Program-made: the position numbers and the translations under genes | In this document: piece by piece, positions 1-8,006 of the stretch | Layout of the letters: the number at the start of each line of letters is the position of its first letter | How positions within the stretch are numbered: position 1 is the stretch's first letter | The notes under the pieces: model-generated | What the model was told of the DNA's origin: nothing | The model's input: only the letters and a program-made list of their open reading frames with translations | Database searches by the model: none | Assembly: GCA_016208645.1 (NCBI GenBank) | Contig: JACQXP010000247.1 | Location: 1-13,566 of the forward strand | Length of the DNA stretch: 13,566 nt | Source: Candidatus Methylomirabilota bacterium | GTDB taxonomy: Bacteria; Methylomirabilota; Methylomirabilia; Methylomirabilales; 2-02-FULL-66-22 | Direction: 5' to 3'

Positions 1-70
1 TGGCCATGCCGGCCGGCCTCGAGATCGCTTAGTTCACGGGTCCAGTGTGCCTCGGTGTCGAATGAACAAC

Positions 71-249
71 GGCGTACGAGAGTACGAAGGTACGAATGTA
101 CGCGACGGAAACTTTCTCTGTTCCGTTTCATTCCTCATTCCGCCTTCGCGCCCGTACCTTCGTACCCTCGTACATTCGTACGCTCTTCCTTCCCCGTCTG
201 ATCCCGCATCCTGGACTTAGCATTCAGCACCCTCGTACCTTCGTACGCC
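71..249. repeat. Phased GTAC repeat element, copy 1 (three arms)
   Basis: This is an inverted-repeat element built from 8-bp units of the form GTACGAAN. GTAC boxes sit at 74, 82, 90 and 98 in one arm, and at 154, 162, 170 and 178 in an arm of opposite orientation. A third, decayed arm has boxes at 235 and 243 and a GCAC at 227, again exactly 8 bp apart. The outer ends are GGCGTACGA and TCGTACGCC. It lies just downstream of the leftward glycosyltransferase gene, whose stop codon is 8 bp away. A related element is at 5229-5337. Its function is unknown; it could be a REP/MITE-like mobile repeat or a protein-binding array. Confidence 0.8.
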
Positions 250-257
250 TTTCTTCT

Positions 258-2054
258 TCAGGTACCAGTCCGGTTCGAGAACAGCCAGTTCTTCCCGCTC
301 CGGCCGAGGACCACGGTCGGCGGTCCGAGGGCCTGCAGCTTGGCGATGCGGCTCGGAGAGTCGCTGAAGAGATAGACCCGCCCCTCCCCCCGCCAGAGCG
401 CCGCGAACTCCACCTCCTCCAGGAACGTCCCTTTCGCCTCGGGATAGCGCGATCCGAACTCCAGATCTCCGAACAGGCCGTGCAGCACCCGGGCCCGCTG
501 TCCGGTGTAGAAGTTGGCACTGGCGAAGTTCTCGTAGGGTCCCTCGATGATGATCTGGTCGCCGGGGCGGAACTCGCGGAGGATCACGTCCGCCAGCCGC
601 ACGATGGACCGGTGCGGTTCGAACATGACGATCCCCGTTTGGACGAAGGTCAGGGTGGGGAGCATGGTGGCCACCAGGCAGGCGACGGTCACCCCGGGCC
701 GTCGCCGGAGCCAGGCCAGGGTGGCGGAGGCGATCCCCACCAGGAGGATCAGGGTGGTCCACTGAAGGAGCGGGACCAGCTCCTCGTATGACGGGACCGT
801 GTACACCTCGGCGTTGGAGAGGATCCCGTACTGGATGTCCCGCGAGTAGGCATCCATGGCGGTGAACATGTTGTACAGGGAGACGTTCTCCAGACGCGGG
901 AAGAGCCAGGAGGCCGGCAGCAGCCCCACGGCCACGGTGAGGAGGCCGAAGCAACTGTAGGAGAGACCGCTGGCCAGGGCGCGGCCGGAGCGGGGGGCCA
1001 TCTCGGCCCCCCACAGGCGCCCCACACACAAGGCCAGCGCCGGGAAGGCCGGCATGGAATAGTACTCCAGCCGCGACGGGGTGAGGGCGAAGAACCCGAC
1101 GACGGAGGCAGCCCAGAGCAGGATGAAGAGAAATCCCCGGTCTTCCCGGCTGGTGGGCTTGGACCGGGGCCAGTAGCGCCGGAGGGCCACCGGGAGGAAG
1201 GCGCTCCACGGGAAGGTCCAGACGACGACCATGATCAGATAGGCGTAGAGCGGCATGGGGGCGTAATCCAGGAGGTGCCGCTTGGCCACGAAGCGCAGCA
1301 CGTGCTCGTTCACGAAGTAGAACCAGAAGAAGTCGGGATTCTTCAGGCCCACCAGGATGTGCCAGGGGGCCGCGACGGCGAGGAAGACGGCGCTGCCGCG
1401 GAGGAGTTCCAGGCGCCGGAGGAGCCGCGAGTCCCGGATAATCAGCAGGAAGGCCCCGATGGTCAGCACCGGGAAGGCGAGCCCGATCAATCCCTTGGTC
1501 AGGATGGCCAGGGCCATGGCGGCGTAGGCGCCCAGCATGGGTCCCCGCCGGGGGGCCGGGTCCAGGAGTCCGCGCAGCACCCCCCAGCAGGTCACGGCCA
1601 GGAGCGCCGTGAAGAGCATGTCGGTCAGGACGATGCGGCTGAAGATGAAGTAGCCGAAGCTGGTCGCCAGGATCAGACCACTGACGAGGCCTGCCCGCCT
1701 TCCCCAGAGATCCCGGCCGATCCCGTAGGTGACAGCGACCCCCCCGATGGCGGCCAGGACGGTCACCAGGCGGGCGGAGAGTTCGGAAAACCCGAGGGCC
1801 TGATAGGCGAGGGCGGTCAACCAGTAGAGGAGGGGCGGCTTCTCGAAGTAGCGGATGAAGTTGAAGCGGGGCGTCAGCCAGTCCCGGAGCAGGACCATCT
1901 CTCTCGGGATCTCGGCGTACATCCCCTCGTTGGGATCGTAGAGCCCGGCGGTCCCCAGCCGCGCGAGATAGAAGACCGCCGTGCCCAGGAGGAGCAGCGG
2001 GCCCCCCCAGCGTTCCAGTCGCCGGACCAGATCGTCAGGGGACGGGGTGTTCAT
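258..2054 (-). CDS. ArnT/PMT-family membrane glycosyltransferase
   Basis: The 598-residue protein is very hydrophobic, with about a dozen predicted membrane segments. Its N-terminal part has the family hallmarks. The first TM helix (about residues 18-36) is followed by an extracytoplasmic loop with Asp40 and Glu43 in LYDPNEGMYAEIPREM, and then by a FEKPPLLYWL segment. These are typical of the PMT_2/ArnT group, which moves a sugar from a polyprenyl-phosphate carrier onto lipid A, protein or another envelope acceptor on the outer face of the inner membrane. The sugar and acceptor cannot be told from sequence. I chose the ATG at 2054 because it starts just before the first TM helix; an in-frame start at 2087 would add 11 charged residues and has no better ribosome site. 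The gene follows the sugar-ABC ATPase by 186 bp in the same direction and may be cotranscribed with it. The C terminus ends next to the GTAC repeat element. Confidence 0.85.
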   Translation of the reverse strand: MNTPSPDDLVRRLERWGGPLLLLGTAVFYLARLGTAGLYDPNEGMYAEIPREMVLLRDWLTPRFNFIRYFEKPPLLYWLTALAYQALGFSELSARLVTVLAAIGGVAVTYGIGRDLWGRRAGLVSGLILATSFGYFIFSRIVLTDMLFTALLAVTCWGVLRGLLDPAPRRGPMLGAYAAMALAILTKGLIGLAFPVLTIGAFLLIIRDSRLLRRLELLRGSAVFLAVAAPWHILVGLKNPDFFWFYFVNEHVLRFVAKRHLLDYAPMPLYAYLIMVVVWTFPWSAFLPVALRRYWPRSKPTSREDRGFLFILLWAASVVGFFALTPSRLEYYSMPAFPALALCVGRLWGAEMAPRSGRALASGLSYSCFGLLTVAVGLLPASWLFPRLENVSLYNMFTAMDAYSRDIQYGILSNAEVYTVPSYEELVPLLQWTTLILLVGIASATLAWLRRRPGVTVACLVATMLPTLTFVQTGIVMFEPHRSIVRLADVILREFRPGDQIIIEGPYENFASANFYTGQRARVLHGLFGDLEFGSRYPEAKGTFLEEVEFAALWRGEGRVYLFSDSPSRIAKLQALGPPTVVLGRSGKNWLFSNRTGT

Positions 2055-2240
2055 CGGGTCGCCATCCCTGCGAACGGACCTCCGCACGGGCCGAGAAGCA
2101 CAAATCCCGACGTGCCGGATGCCGGAAGACAGTCACAGCGCGTCGGGACTCGTCGCGGCGGGTGCGCCGGGTCTCGCCCCGCCCGCCGGAGGATCGGAGA
2201 GGAAGCCGCCTGCCAGGGCCGGGGAGACCGCGGACAGGGG

Positions 2241-3341
<1,101 letters not shown>

Positions 3342-3663
3342 GGTCCTGTCGAGCCTCCTTTGGCCTGCATGATAACGTTACGTGTCCAGAGGGGAGATTC
3401 AACATATCCCGTCTCTTCCGACCACCTCCCTTCTCCTCGGATCGGGCTTCGGCGCCTTCGGCAGGAACCTCGATCGGCAGGTCCACCCAAAGTCAGCGAA
3501 TTGTATTAGAGCCTCGCCTCTCCACGCAAGCGAAATCTATCCACAGGCGGGACAGGCTGTCAAGGTCCCAGACGTCCGGGGCGCCTCGGCCGACGTGGGA
3601 CCTCCATCGGAACGCGCCCGGCCCCCACAGGCCGGGATGCACGGATCCCCCATCGAGTTCCTC
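3342..3663. other. Intergenic region between divergent ugpC and gltX
   Basis: This region holds the ugpC ribosome site, its possible promoter and leader. I see no convincing gene, tRNA or riboswitch in it. Open frames that cross it lack ribosome sites and do not resemble any protein family known to me. Confidence 0.6.
3534..3563 (-). promoter_or_regulatory. Possible sigma-70 promoter for ugpC
   Basis: On the minus strand a perfect TTGACA (complement of 3558-3563) is followed after 18 bp by TAGATT (complement of 3534-3539, four of six consensus bases). It would give ugpC a leader of roughly 185 bases. The -10 box is weak, so this is tentative. Confidence 0.3.
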
Positions 3664-3692
3664 TTGACCGCTGCCGCCCGCTGGGCGAGAAT
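3664..3692 (+). promoter_or_regulatory. Sigma-70-type promoter for gltX
   Basis: TTGACC at 3664-3669 and GAGAAT at 3687-3692 are separated by exactly 17 bp (five and four of six consensus matches). It lies about 78 bases before the chosen gltX start and points towards it. Confidence 0.55.
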
Positions 3693-3769
3693 GTCGAACC
3701 CCCAGGGATCGTCGGAAGCTGGTGAACTCACCCGATCCGGAAGAAGCAGGCGGGCAGGGACACTCACGC

Positions 3770-5227
3770 ATGCCGTCTCCAGAACCCGGCAAGGTCCGCG
3801 TCCGGTTTGCCCCCAGCCCCACGGGCTTCCTGCACGTGGGCGGGGTGCGAACGGCGCTGTACAACTGGCTCTTCGCCCGGGGCCAGAAGGGGACGCTGAT
3901 CCTCCGCATCGAGGACACGGACGTGGAGCGCTCGACGGAGGAGGCGGTGACGGCGATCCTGGACGGGTTGCGCTGGCTGAGGCTCGACTGGGATGAGGGC
4001 CCGGACGTGGGCGGGCCCGTGGGGCCCTACCGCCAGTTGGGGCGGGACCCCCTGTACCGTGAGGCGGCGCAGCGACTGCTTGGGGAAGGGAAGGCCTACC
4101 CGTGCACGTGCCAGCCGGAGGAGCTCGCGGCTCGACGCGAGACCGCCCGCTCGGCCAAGCCGGCGCCCCCGCACCTCTGCCCCTGCCGGACCGCGGGCCC
4201 CACGCCGGGCCGGCGGCAGGCGATCCGCTTCTCCGTGTCCGCAAGAGGGGGGGTTGGCTGGGATGACCTGGTCCAGGGCCGGATCGAGGTGGCAGCGGAC
4301 GAGATTGACGACTTCATCATCCTGCGATCGGACGACCGGGAAACACCGGTCTATAATTTCGCGGCCGTCGTGGACGATGCGCTGATGGGCATCACCCACG
4401 TGGTGCGCGGGGCGGACCACATCCCCAACACGCCGAAGCAAATCCTGCTGTACCAGGCGCTGGGGTATCCGGTTCCCGCCTTCGCCCACATCCCGCTGGT
4501 CCTGGGTCCGGACCGGGAGAAACTGAGCAAGCGGCACGGCGACGTGGCGTTGCAGGCCTACCGCGACCAGGGCTATCTGCCCGATGCGATGGTCAACTAC
4601 CTCGTCCGACTGGGGTGGGCCCACGGGGACCAGGAAGTATTCACGCGCGAGGAGCTGATCAAGGCCTTCCAGTTGGAGCGGGTCGGCGCCTCCCCGGGGA
4701 TCTTCGACCGGGCCAAGCTGGACTGGCTGAACGCCGTGCACCTGCGGCAGACGCCACCCGAGACCCTGGTGGGCCTGCTGGCGCCATTCTGGGGGGCGGC
4801 GGGCGTGGATCCCAAGGGGGTTGAGGCGCGCGACCGGGCCTGGCTGGCGCAAGCGGTGCCGCTGTTCGTGGAGCGATCCAAGACGCTGCTGGAGCTGGCC
4901 CGCTCGATGGCGTACCTCTTCGCGCCACCGACCGCCCGGGACCCGAAGGCCGAGTCCAAGTTCCTCACGCCGGATCATCTGGCCCTCCTGGCCGAGTCCC
5001 GCCAGGCGCTGGCCGAGACGCCGGACTTCTCGGCGGGGACGCTGGAGGCCCTGGTCCGGCGGCTGGCGGAGACGCGGGGCAGGAAGCTGGTGGACTACGC
5101 GCAGCCCATCCGGGTGGCGCTGACCGGAACGACGATCAGCCCACCCATTTTCCCCGTCCTGGCGTTGCTGGGGCGGGAGGAGGTGCTGAATCGCCTGGCT
5201 CAGGTGCTCGGGTCCCAGTCGAACTAA
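3770..5227 (+). CDS. gltX: Glutamyl-tRNA synthetase
   Basis: This 485-residue class I synthetase charges tRNA-Glu with glutamate in the cytoplasm. The Rossmann-fold N terminus has APSPTGFLHVGG, with the HIGH signature in the HVGG form at 22-25, and LRIEDTD at 45-51, a standard glutamate-site segment. Cys112, Cys114, Cys137 and Cys139 form a CxC...CxC pair of the kind that binds zinc in many bacterial GluRS. The KMSKS loop is KLSKR at 251-255, within DREKLSKRHGD. The C-terminal half is the helical anticodon-binding domain, and the length is normal. The ATG at 3770 places the first strand where the family starts; an in-frame GTG at 3722 would add 16 unrelated residues. A separate GlnRS is encoded at 10330-12021, so this enzyme is probably of the discriminating kind, charging only tRNA-Glu. 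A GTAC repeat element begins one base after the stop. Confidence 0.97.
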   Translation: MPSPEPGKVRVRFAPSPTGFLHVGGVRTALYNWLFARGQKGTLILRIEDTDVERSTEEAVTAILDGLRWLRLDWDEGPDVGGPVGPYRQLGRDPLYREAAQRLLGEGKAYPCTCQPEELAARRETARSAKPAPPHLCPCRTAGPTPGRRQAIRFSVSARGGVGWDDLVQGRIEVAADEIDDFIILRSDDRETPVYNFAAVVDDALMGITHVVRGADHIPNTPKQILLYQALGYPVPAFAHIPLVLGPDREKLSKRHGDVALQAYRDQGYLPDAMVNYLVRLGWAHGDQEVFTREELIKAFQLERVGASPGIFDRAKLDWLNAVHLRQTPPETLVGLLAPFWGAAGVDPKGVEARDRAWLAQAVPLFVERSKTLLELARSMAYLFAPPTARDPKAESKFLTPDHLALLAESRQALAETPDFSAGTLEALVRRLAETRGRKLVDYAQPIRVALTGTTISPPIFPVLALLGREEVLNRLAQVLGSQSN

Positions 5228-5228
5228 A

Positions 5229-5337
5229 GGCGTACGAAGGTACAAGGGTACGAAAGTACGGGCGGGGACCGACGGGAAGCGGGTGCGAGCGAAGATGTGT
5301 CCCCTGGTACATTCGTACGTTCGTACACTCGTACGCC
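5229..5337. repeat. Phased GTAC repeat element, copy 2 (two arms)
   Basis: This is a clean two-arm version of the element at 71-249. GTAC boxes are at 5232, 5240, 5248 and 5256, then at 5307, 5315, 5323 and 5331, every one 8 bp from its neighbour. The arms are inverted: the ends read GGCGTACGA and TCGTACGCC. They are separated by about 47 bp of unrelated sequence. The transcript could fold into an imperfect long hairpin. It sits between the gltX stop codon and greA. The extra bases GTT after the final GCC are shared with copy 1. Confidence 0.85.
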
Positions 5338-5403
5338 GTTCTTAGCGTGGATCGTGTTCACACCAGATAGCCTGACCAGCGCGCCGAAAGCGGAGGTGAG
5401 GGG

Positions 5404-5898
5404 GTGCCAACGAACCATATCGTGGACGAGTTGAAGGAGAGACTGGCGAGCCTGGAGCGCGAGCTGAAGATCGACATCCCGCAGCGCATCCGGCACGCGC
5501 GCGAGCTGGGGGATCTTCGCGAGAGCGGCGAGTACGAGACGGCCAAGGATCGCCAGGGCTTCCTCCAGGCGCGGATCTCGTTCCTGCAGCGGCGGATCGC
5601 GGAGCTATCGAATATCGATCTGTCCCGGATCCCGCGGGACCGCATCGCCTTCGGGGCGACGGCCACCCTGGTGGATCAGGACACCGGGGAGGAGCGGGTC
5701 TACCGCCTGGTCGCCTCGGAGGAGGTGGATACCGAACGGGGGTGGATCTCGCCCGGCTCGCCGGTGGGGCAGGCGCTCATCGGTCGCCAGGAGGGGGATT
5801 CAGTGGTGATCCGGACGCCGAGCAGCAGCCGGCGGTACGACGTGGTGCGCGTGATCACCCTGCACGACGAACTGGCCGCGGAGAGGGAGGGCGTATGA
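5404..5898 (+). CDS. greA: Transcription elongation factor GreA
   Basis: This 164-residue protein enters the RNA polymerase secondary channel and stimulates cleavage of backtracked RNA. Residues 1-75 form the antiparallel coiled coil. Its tip reads GDLRESGEY (36-44) and keeps the acidic residues Asp37, Glu40 and Glu43 that act at the polymerase active site; the usual form is DLSENAEY. From about residue 80 the FKBP-like domain follows, with the family signature ISPGSPVGQALIGRQEGD. The start is GTG at 5404, preceded by a good GGAGGTGAGG ribosome site at about 5392. It overlaps the downstream HD gene by 4 bp (ATGA), indicating a coupled operon. The length matches E. coli GreA (158). GreB is less likely given the C-terminal sequence. 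Confidence 0.93.
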   Translation: MPTNHIVDELKERLASLERELKIDIPQRIRHARELGDLRESGEYETAKDRQGFLQARISFLQRRIAELSNIDLSRIPRDRIAFGATATLVDQDTGEERVYRLVASEEVDTERGWISPGSPVGQALIGRQEGDSVVIRTPSSSRRYDVVRVITLHDELAAEREGV

Positions 5899-6461
5899 AC
5901 AGGCAGGCCGCCTGGGAACTGCTCACCGAATACACGAAGGGCGAGAGCCTGCTCAAGCACGCCCTGGCGGTGGAGGCGGCCGTGCGCGCCTACGCCGGGC
6001 AGCTCGGCGGAGACCCCGACGAGTGGGGGATCGTGGGGCTCCTGCACGACTTCGACTACGAGCAATATCCGAGCGCGGAGGCCGGCCACCCGTTCAAGGG
6101 GGCCGAGGTCCTGCGGGCCCGGGGGTACCCGGAGCCCGTCGTCAGGGCGATCCTCTCCCACGCCGACTACTCGGGCGTGCCGCGCCAGACGCCCCTGGAG
6201 AAGGCGCTCTTCGCCTGTGACGAGCTGTGCGGGTTCATCACCGCGGCCGCCCTGATCCGCCCGACGAAGAGCATCCTGGACCTGGAGGCCTCGTCCGTCC
6301 GGAAACGGATGAAGGACAAGGCGTTCGCGCGGAACGTGAAGCGGGAGGACATCGTGAAGGGGGCCGAGGAACTGGGCGTGGAGCTGACCGACCACATCAC
6401 CTTCGTGATCAAGGCGATGCAGGGGATCGCCGACGCGTTGGGCCTGCGCGGCAGCCTCTGA
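5895..6461 (+). CDS. HD-domain metal-dependent phosphohydrolase family protein
   Basis: This 188-residue soluble protein carries the HD-superfamily metal-binding set: His22 in the first helix, His51-Asp52 in LLHDFDY, His89 in ILSHADY and Asp109 in FACDEL. Members hydrolyse phosphate esters of nucleotides or cyclic nucleotides. This small single-domain type, common in bacteria, has no firm substrate. There is no RelA/SpoT synthetase, TGS or signalling domain, so I make no specific assignment. The start overlaps the greA stop as ATGA, which favours translational coupling to greA. Whether the two proteins share a task is unknown. Confidence 0.8.
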   Translation: MNRQAAWELLTEYTKGESLLKHALAVEAAVRAYAGQLGGDPDEWGIVGLLHDFDYEQYPSAEAGHPFKGAEVLRARGYPEPVVRAILSHADYSGVPRQTPLEKALFACDELCGFITAAALIRPTKSILDLEASSVRKRMKDKAFARNVKREDIVKGAEELGVELTDHITFVIKAMQGIADALGLRGSL

Positions 6462-6500
6462 CGCATCCGGCGGGCGGAAGAATCCCGGCGGGGTTTCGCC

Positions 6501-6529
6501 TTGACTTCCGTGACCCGATGGCAGATACT
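6501..6529 (+). promoter_or_regulatory. Sigma-70 promoter of the tRNA-Gln/tRNA-Glu operon
   Basis: TTGACT (6501-6506) and GATACT (6524-6529) are spaced by exactly 17 bp, with five and four of six consensus matches. It lies about 80 bases before the first tRNA and 40 bases after the HD gene stop, so the tRNAs need not depend on read-through from greA. Confidence 0.6.
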
Positions 6530-6535
6530 CACCGC

Positions 6536-6558
6536 GTCCAAAGGCGTGGCCTTTGGAC
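6536..6558 (+). terminator. Nine-bp hairpin: terminator of the greA-HD operon or tRNA leader hairpin
   Basis: GTCCAAAGG (6536-6544) and CCTTTGGAC (6550-6558) form a perfect 9-bp stem with a CGTGG loop, followed by a weak CTTTCC tail. It begins where the tRNA transcript should start. It could end read-through from the HD gene or cap the 5' end of the tRNA precursor. Confidence 0.45.
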
Positions 6559-6612
6559 TTTCCATTTGCCCGACCCGATCTCTGAGGGGGGAGCCCGATC
6601 GCCACCACATAT

Positions 6613-6686
6613 TGCGGGGTCGTCCAACGGTAGGACAGCAGACTCTGGATCTGCCTATTGGGGTTCGAATCCCTGCCCCGCAGCCA
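6613..6686 (+). tRNA. tRNA-Gln (anticodon CTG)
   Basis: The complete cloverleaf has acceptor stem TGCGGGG/CCCCGCA, D-arm GTCC/GGAC, anticodon stem GCAGA/TCTGC around the loop CTCTGGA (anticodon CTG), a TTCGAAT T-loop, discriminator G and an encoded CCA at 6684-6686. It reads CAG codons, and the adjacent region encodes a GlnRS that would charge it. It is the first gene of a two-tRNA transcript. Confidence 0.96.
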
Positions 6687-6701
6687 AAAGTGAATACGTT
6701 T

Positions 6702-6779
6702 GGCCCTATCGTCTAGCCCGGCCTAGGACGCGGCCCTCTCAAGGCTGAAACTCGGGTTCGAATCCCGATAGGGCCACCA
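6702..6779 (+). tRNA. tRNA-Glu (anticodon CTC)
   Basis: The acceptor stem GGCCCTA (6702-6708) pairs with TAGGGCC (6769-6775). The D-arm is the usual tRNA-Glu form, and anticodon stem CGGCC/GGCTG holds the loop CTCTCAA (anticodon CTC). The T-loop is TTCGAAT, the discriminator is A, and CCA is encoded at 6777-6779. Only 15 bases separate it from tRNA-Gln, so both come from one precursor. The last 30 bases are repeated, with two changes, at 10242-10271. This is the pattern left when an element integrates into a tRNA 3' end. Confidence 0.96.
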
Positions 6780-6784
6780 AACGA

Positions 6785-6819
6785 AAACGCGGAGTTACGA
6801 GACTCCGCGTTTCGCTTTT
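6785..6819 (+). terminator. Rho-independent terminator of the tRNA operon
   Basis: AAACGCGGAGT (6785-6795) and ACTCCGCGTTT (6802-6812) form a perfect 11-bp stem with a six-base loop, followed by CGCTTTT. It starts 5 bases after the CCA of tRNA-Glu. A related hairpin follows the second copy of the tRNA-Glu 3' end near 10276. Confidence 0.85.
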
Positions 6820-6926
6820 CCCCCTCCTGCTGTCCATTTGCTGTCTATCGAGAGGCCGGGACCGCCCCTTTGTGCCCTGAATCAGGAGGGAGAAGGGCTG
6901 CCCTGTCCACCGTTCACCTTTTCGGC

Positions 6927-6954
6927 TTGACACCCCCCGGCCAAGTTCTATAGG
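6927..6954 (+). promoter_or_regulatory. Sigma-70 promoter of the toxin-like module
   Basis: A perfect TTGACA at 6927-6932 and TATAGG at 6949-6954 are separated by 16 bp, about 65 bases upstream of the ATG at 7019. No other gene lies between, so the module appears to have its own promoter. Confidence 0.55.
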
Positions 6955-7018
6955 GTGACTACCACAAAGAGCCCCGGATTGTAGCGTGTAGGCAGGGCAG
7001 GAAGACGCGAGAGCCTCC

Positions 7019-7495
7019 ATGGCGGATGTAATTAGCTTCAATGAGATTTCCGGACACGCCAATATCGCCCTGGGGATGGCCAAGCTGGTCTCTGCCCGTC
7101 TCAGGGAGCGAAGCCCGTTTTTAGCCAGACTCATCGCGGACTGGAAGCTGGTCACCCTTCATCACGAGCTGGCCGAGATGGTCCGAGGCGTTGCCTCCAT
7201 TGAACCGGATTTGGTGAGTAGCACCTTGGCGGGGGAATTCCTAACGAATCACCAAGCGATCGGGAAGACACTTCTTCCATTGGTTGATTTCCTGAAGGCA
7301 GACGGGCATTGGTATGAGCGCTCCCTAGCCTCGAAGATGGAAGCCGCGTGGGGCGAGCTTGAAGACTTCGCCGAATCTCTCCAGCTCTCCCACAGCCAGG
7401 AGTTAATAGACACTCTCGGCCAAGTCGCTTCGAGCATCCCTGGCTCCCCTGACACACCAGCCCAGGACTGGAGAACCATGCTTGCCAAGCTTTAG
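7019..7495 (+). CDS. Unknown helical protein, possible partner of the RelE-like toxin
   Basis: I do not recognise this 158-residue protein. It looks soluble and mostly alpha-helical, with no signal peptide, membrane segment, zinc site or clear DNA-binding motif (no helix-turn-helix, ribbon-helix-helix or AbrB pattern). Its stop overlaps the start of the RelE-like gene by 14 bp, so the two are a coupled pair. By position it could be the antitoxin or another partner of that toxin; this is inference. Base and codon use differ from the neighbours: line 7201-7260 is about 52% GC, and rare codons such as TTA (in ...TTTTTAGCC and ...GAGTTAATA), ATA and CTA occur. This fits recent acquisition. The ATG at 7019 has only a weak upstream purine stretch as ribosome site. 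Confidence 0.7.
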   Translation: MADVISFNEISGHANIALGMAKLVSARLRERSPFLARLIADWKLVTLHHELAEMVRGVASIEPDLVSSTLAGEFLTNHQAIGKTLLPLVDFLKADGHWYERSLASKMEAAWGELEDFAESLQLSHSQELIDTLGQVASSIPGSPDTPAQDWRTMLAKL

Positions 7496-7820
7496 GATTC
7501 GGCTCGATCTCGTGCCCCCGCAGTTTTCCCGCTCCTTGAGAGACCTCGAACGCACCTACCGCAATATCCGCCGAGACCTCGAAGCTCTCTTCAGCAAGCT
7601 GGAGTCCACTGGCCCCAGGCCGAACAGGTCAATAGGACAGAGTGTCTTCAAGGAGCGATGTGCCAGTTCAGACATGCAGAGGGGTCAGAGCGGAGGATTT
7701 CGAGTCCTGATCCTCCGGCGGGGGACAGACCTCATTCCGCTCTTCATCTTCGCGAAAGCTGACCGCGAGAACATCACGCCTGAGGAAATTCGGAACCTGA
7801 TTCGGTCTCTGGAGGGATAA
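7482..7820 (+). CDS. RelE-like toxin-family protein
   Basis: This 112-residue basic protein matches the RelE/HigB-like toxin fold as I know it. There is an N-terminal helical hairpin (FSRSLRDLERTYRNIRRDLEAL, residues about 15-36), then a basic core with the run SDMQRGQSGGFRVL (about 63-76), and finally a strand and helix LIPLFIFAKADRENITPEEI (about 84-103). The GQSGGFRV and LFIFAK...NITPEEI pieces are the most characteristic. Members of the fold usually cut mRNA on the ribosome. The start appears to be TTG at 7482, overlapping the upstream gene by 14 bp; a GTG at 7512 is possible but would lose the first strand. No antitoxin of a standard class is visible on either side, so the 158-residue upstream product is the only candidate partner. 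Toxicity is inferred from the fold only. Confidence 0.7.
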   Translation: MPSFRIRLDLVPPQFSRSLRDLERTYRNIRRDLEALFSKLESTGPRPNRSIGQSVFKERCASSDMQRGQSGGFRVLILRRGTDLIPLFIFAKADRENITPEEIRNLIRSLEG

Positions 7821-7966
7821 GCTTCGGGTGGCAGAAAGAAAGAGGCCCAGCGGTCGCCTCCAGCCTGTTCTGCGTGTGGCCATGCCCCATGTCTCGCACC
7901 TGCATCCCCCCGGGAGCACGGTCCATGAGTGAGGCGATGCGCGCGGCCCCAACGCCAACCAAAATC

Positions 7967-7975
7967 TGATATGAT
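7967..7975 (+). promoter_or_regulatory. Extended -10 promoter of the kinase-nucleotidyltransferase operon
   Basis: TGATATGAT contains TATGAT (7970-7975, five of six matches) with the TGN extension, and no convincing -35 box. Transcription would start near 7982, about 25 bases before the ATG at 8007, giving a very short leader that includes a 12-bp palindrome at 7991-8002. Confidence 0.5.
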
Positions 7976-7990
7976 GACCCCGTAGAATCA

Positions 7991-8002
7991 CGCTCGCGAG
8001 CG
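7991..8002. promoter_or_regulatory. Perfect 12-bp palindrome before the kinase start codon
   Basis: CGCTCGCGAGCG is its own reverse complement. It lies between the likely transcription start and the ATG at 8007, where a ribosome site would be expected but none is seen. It may be an operator or just GC-rich chance. Confidence 0.4.
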
Positions 8003-8006
8003 CAAA

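Noticed and set aside
71..249. CRISPR array
   Set aside because: The units are 8 bp without spacers and are arranged as inverted arms.
217..300. Frameshift at the C terminus of the glycosyltransferase
   Set aside because: Another frame continues into the GTAC repeat, but the original frame ends normally just before it and nothing shows a lost tail.
6739..7155. A leftward open frame ending in SGFEPEFQP
   Set aside because: This ending is the usual artefact of reading a tRNA T-arm backwards; the frame runs into tRNA-Glu and has no ribosome site.
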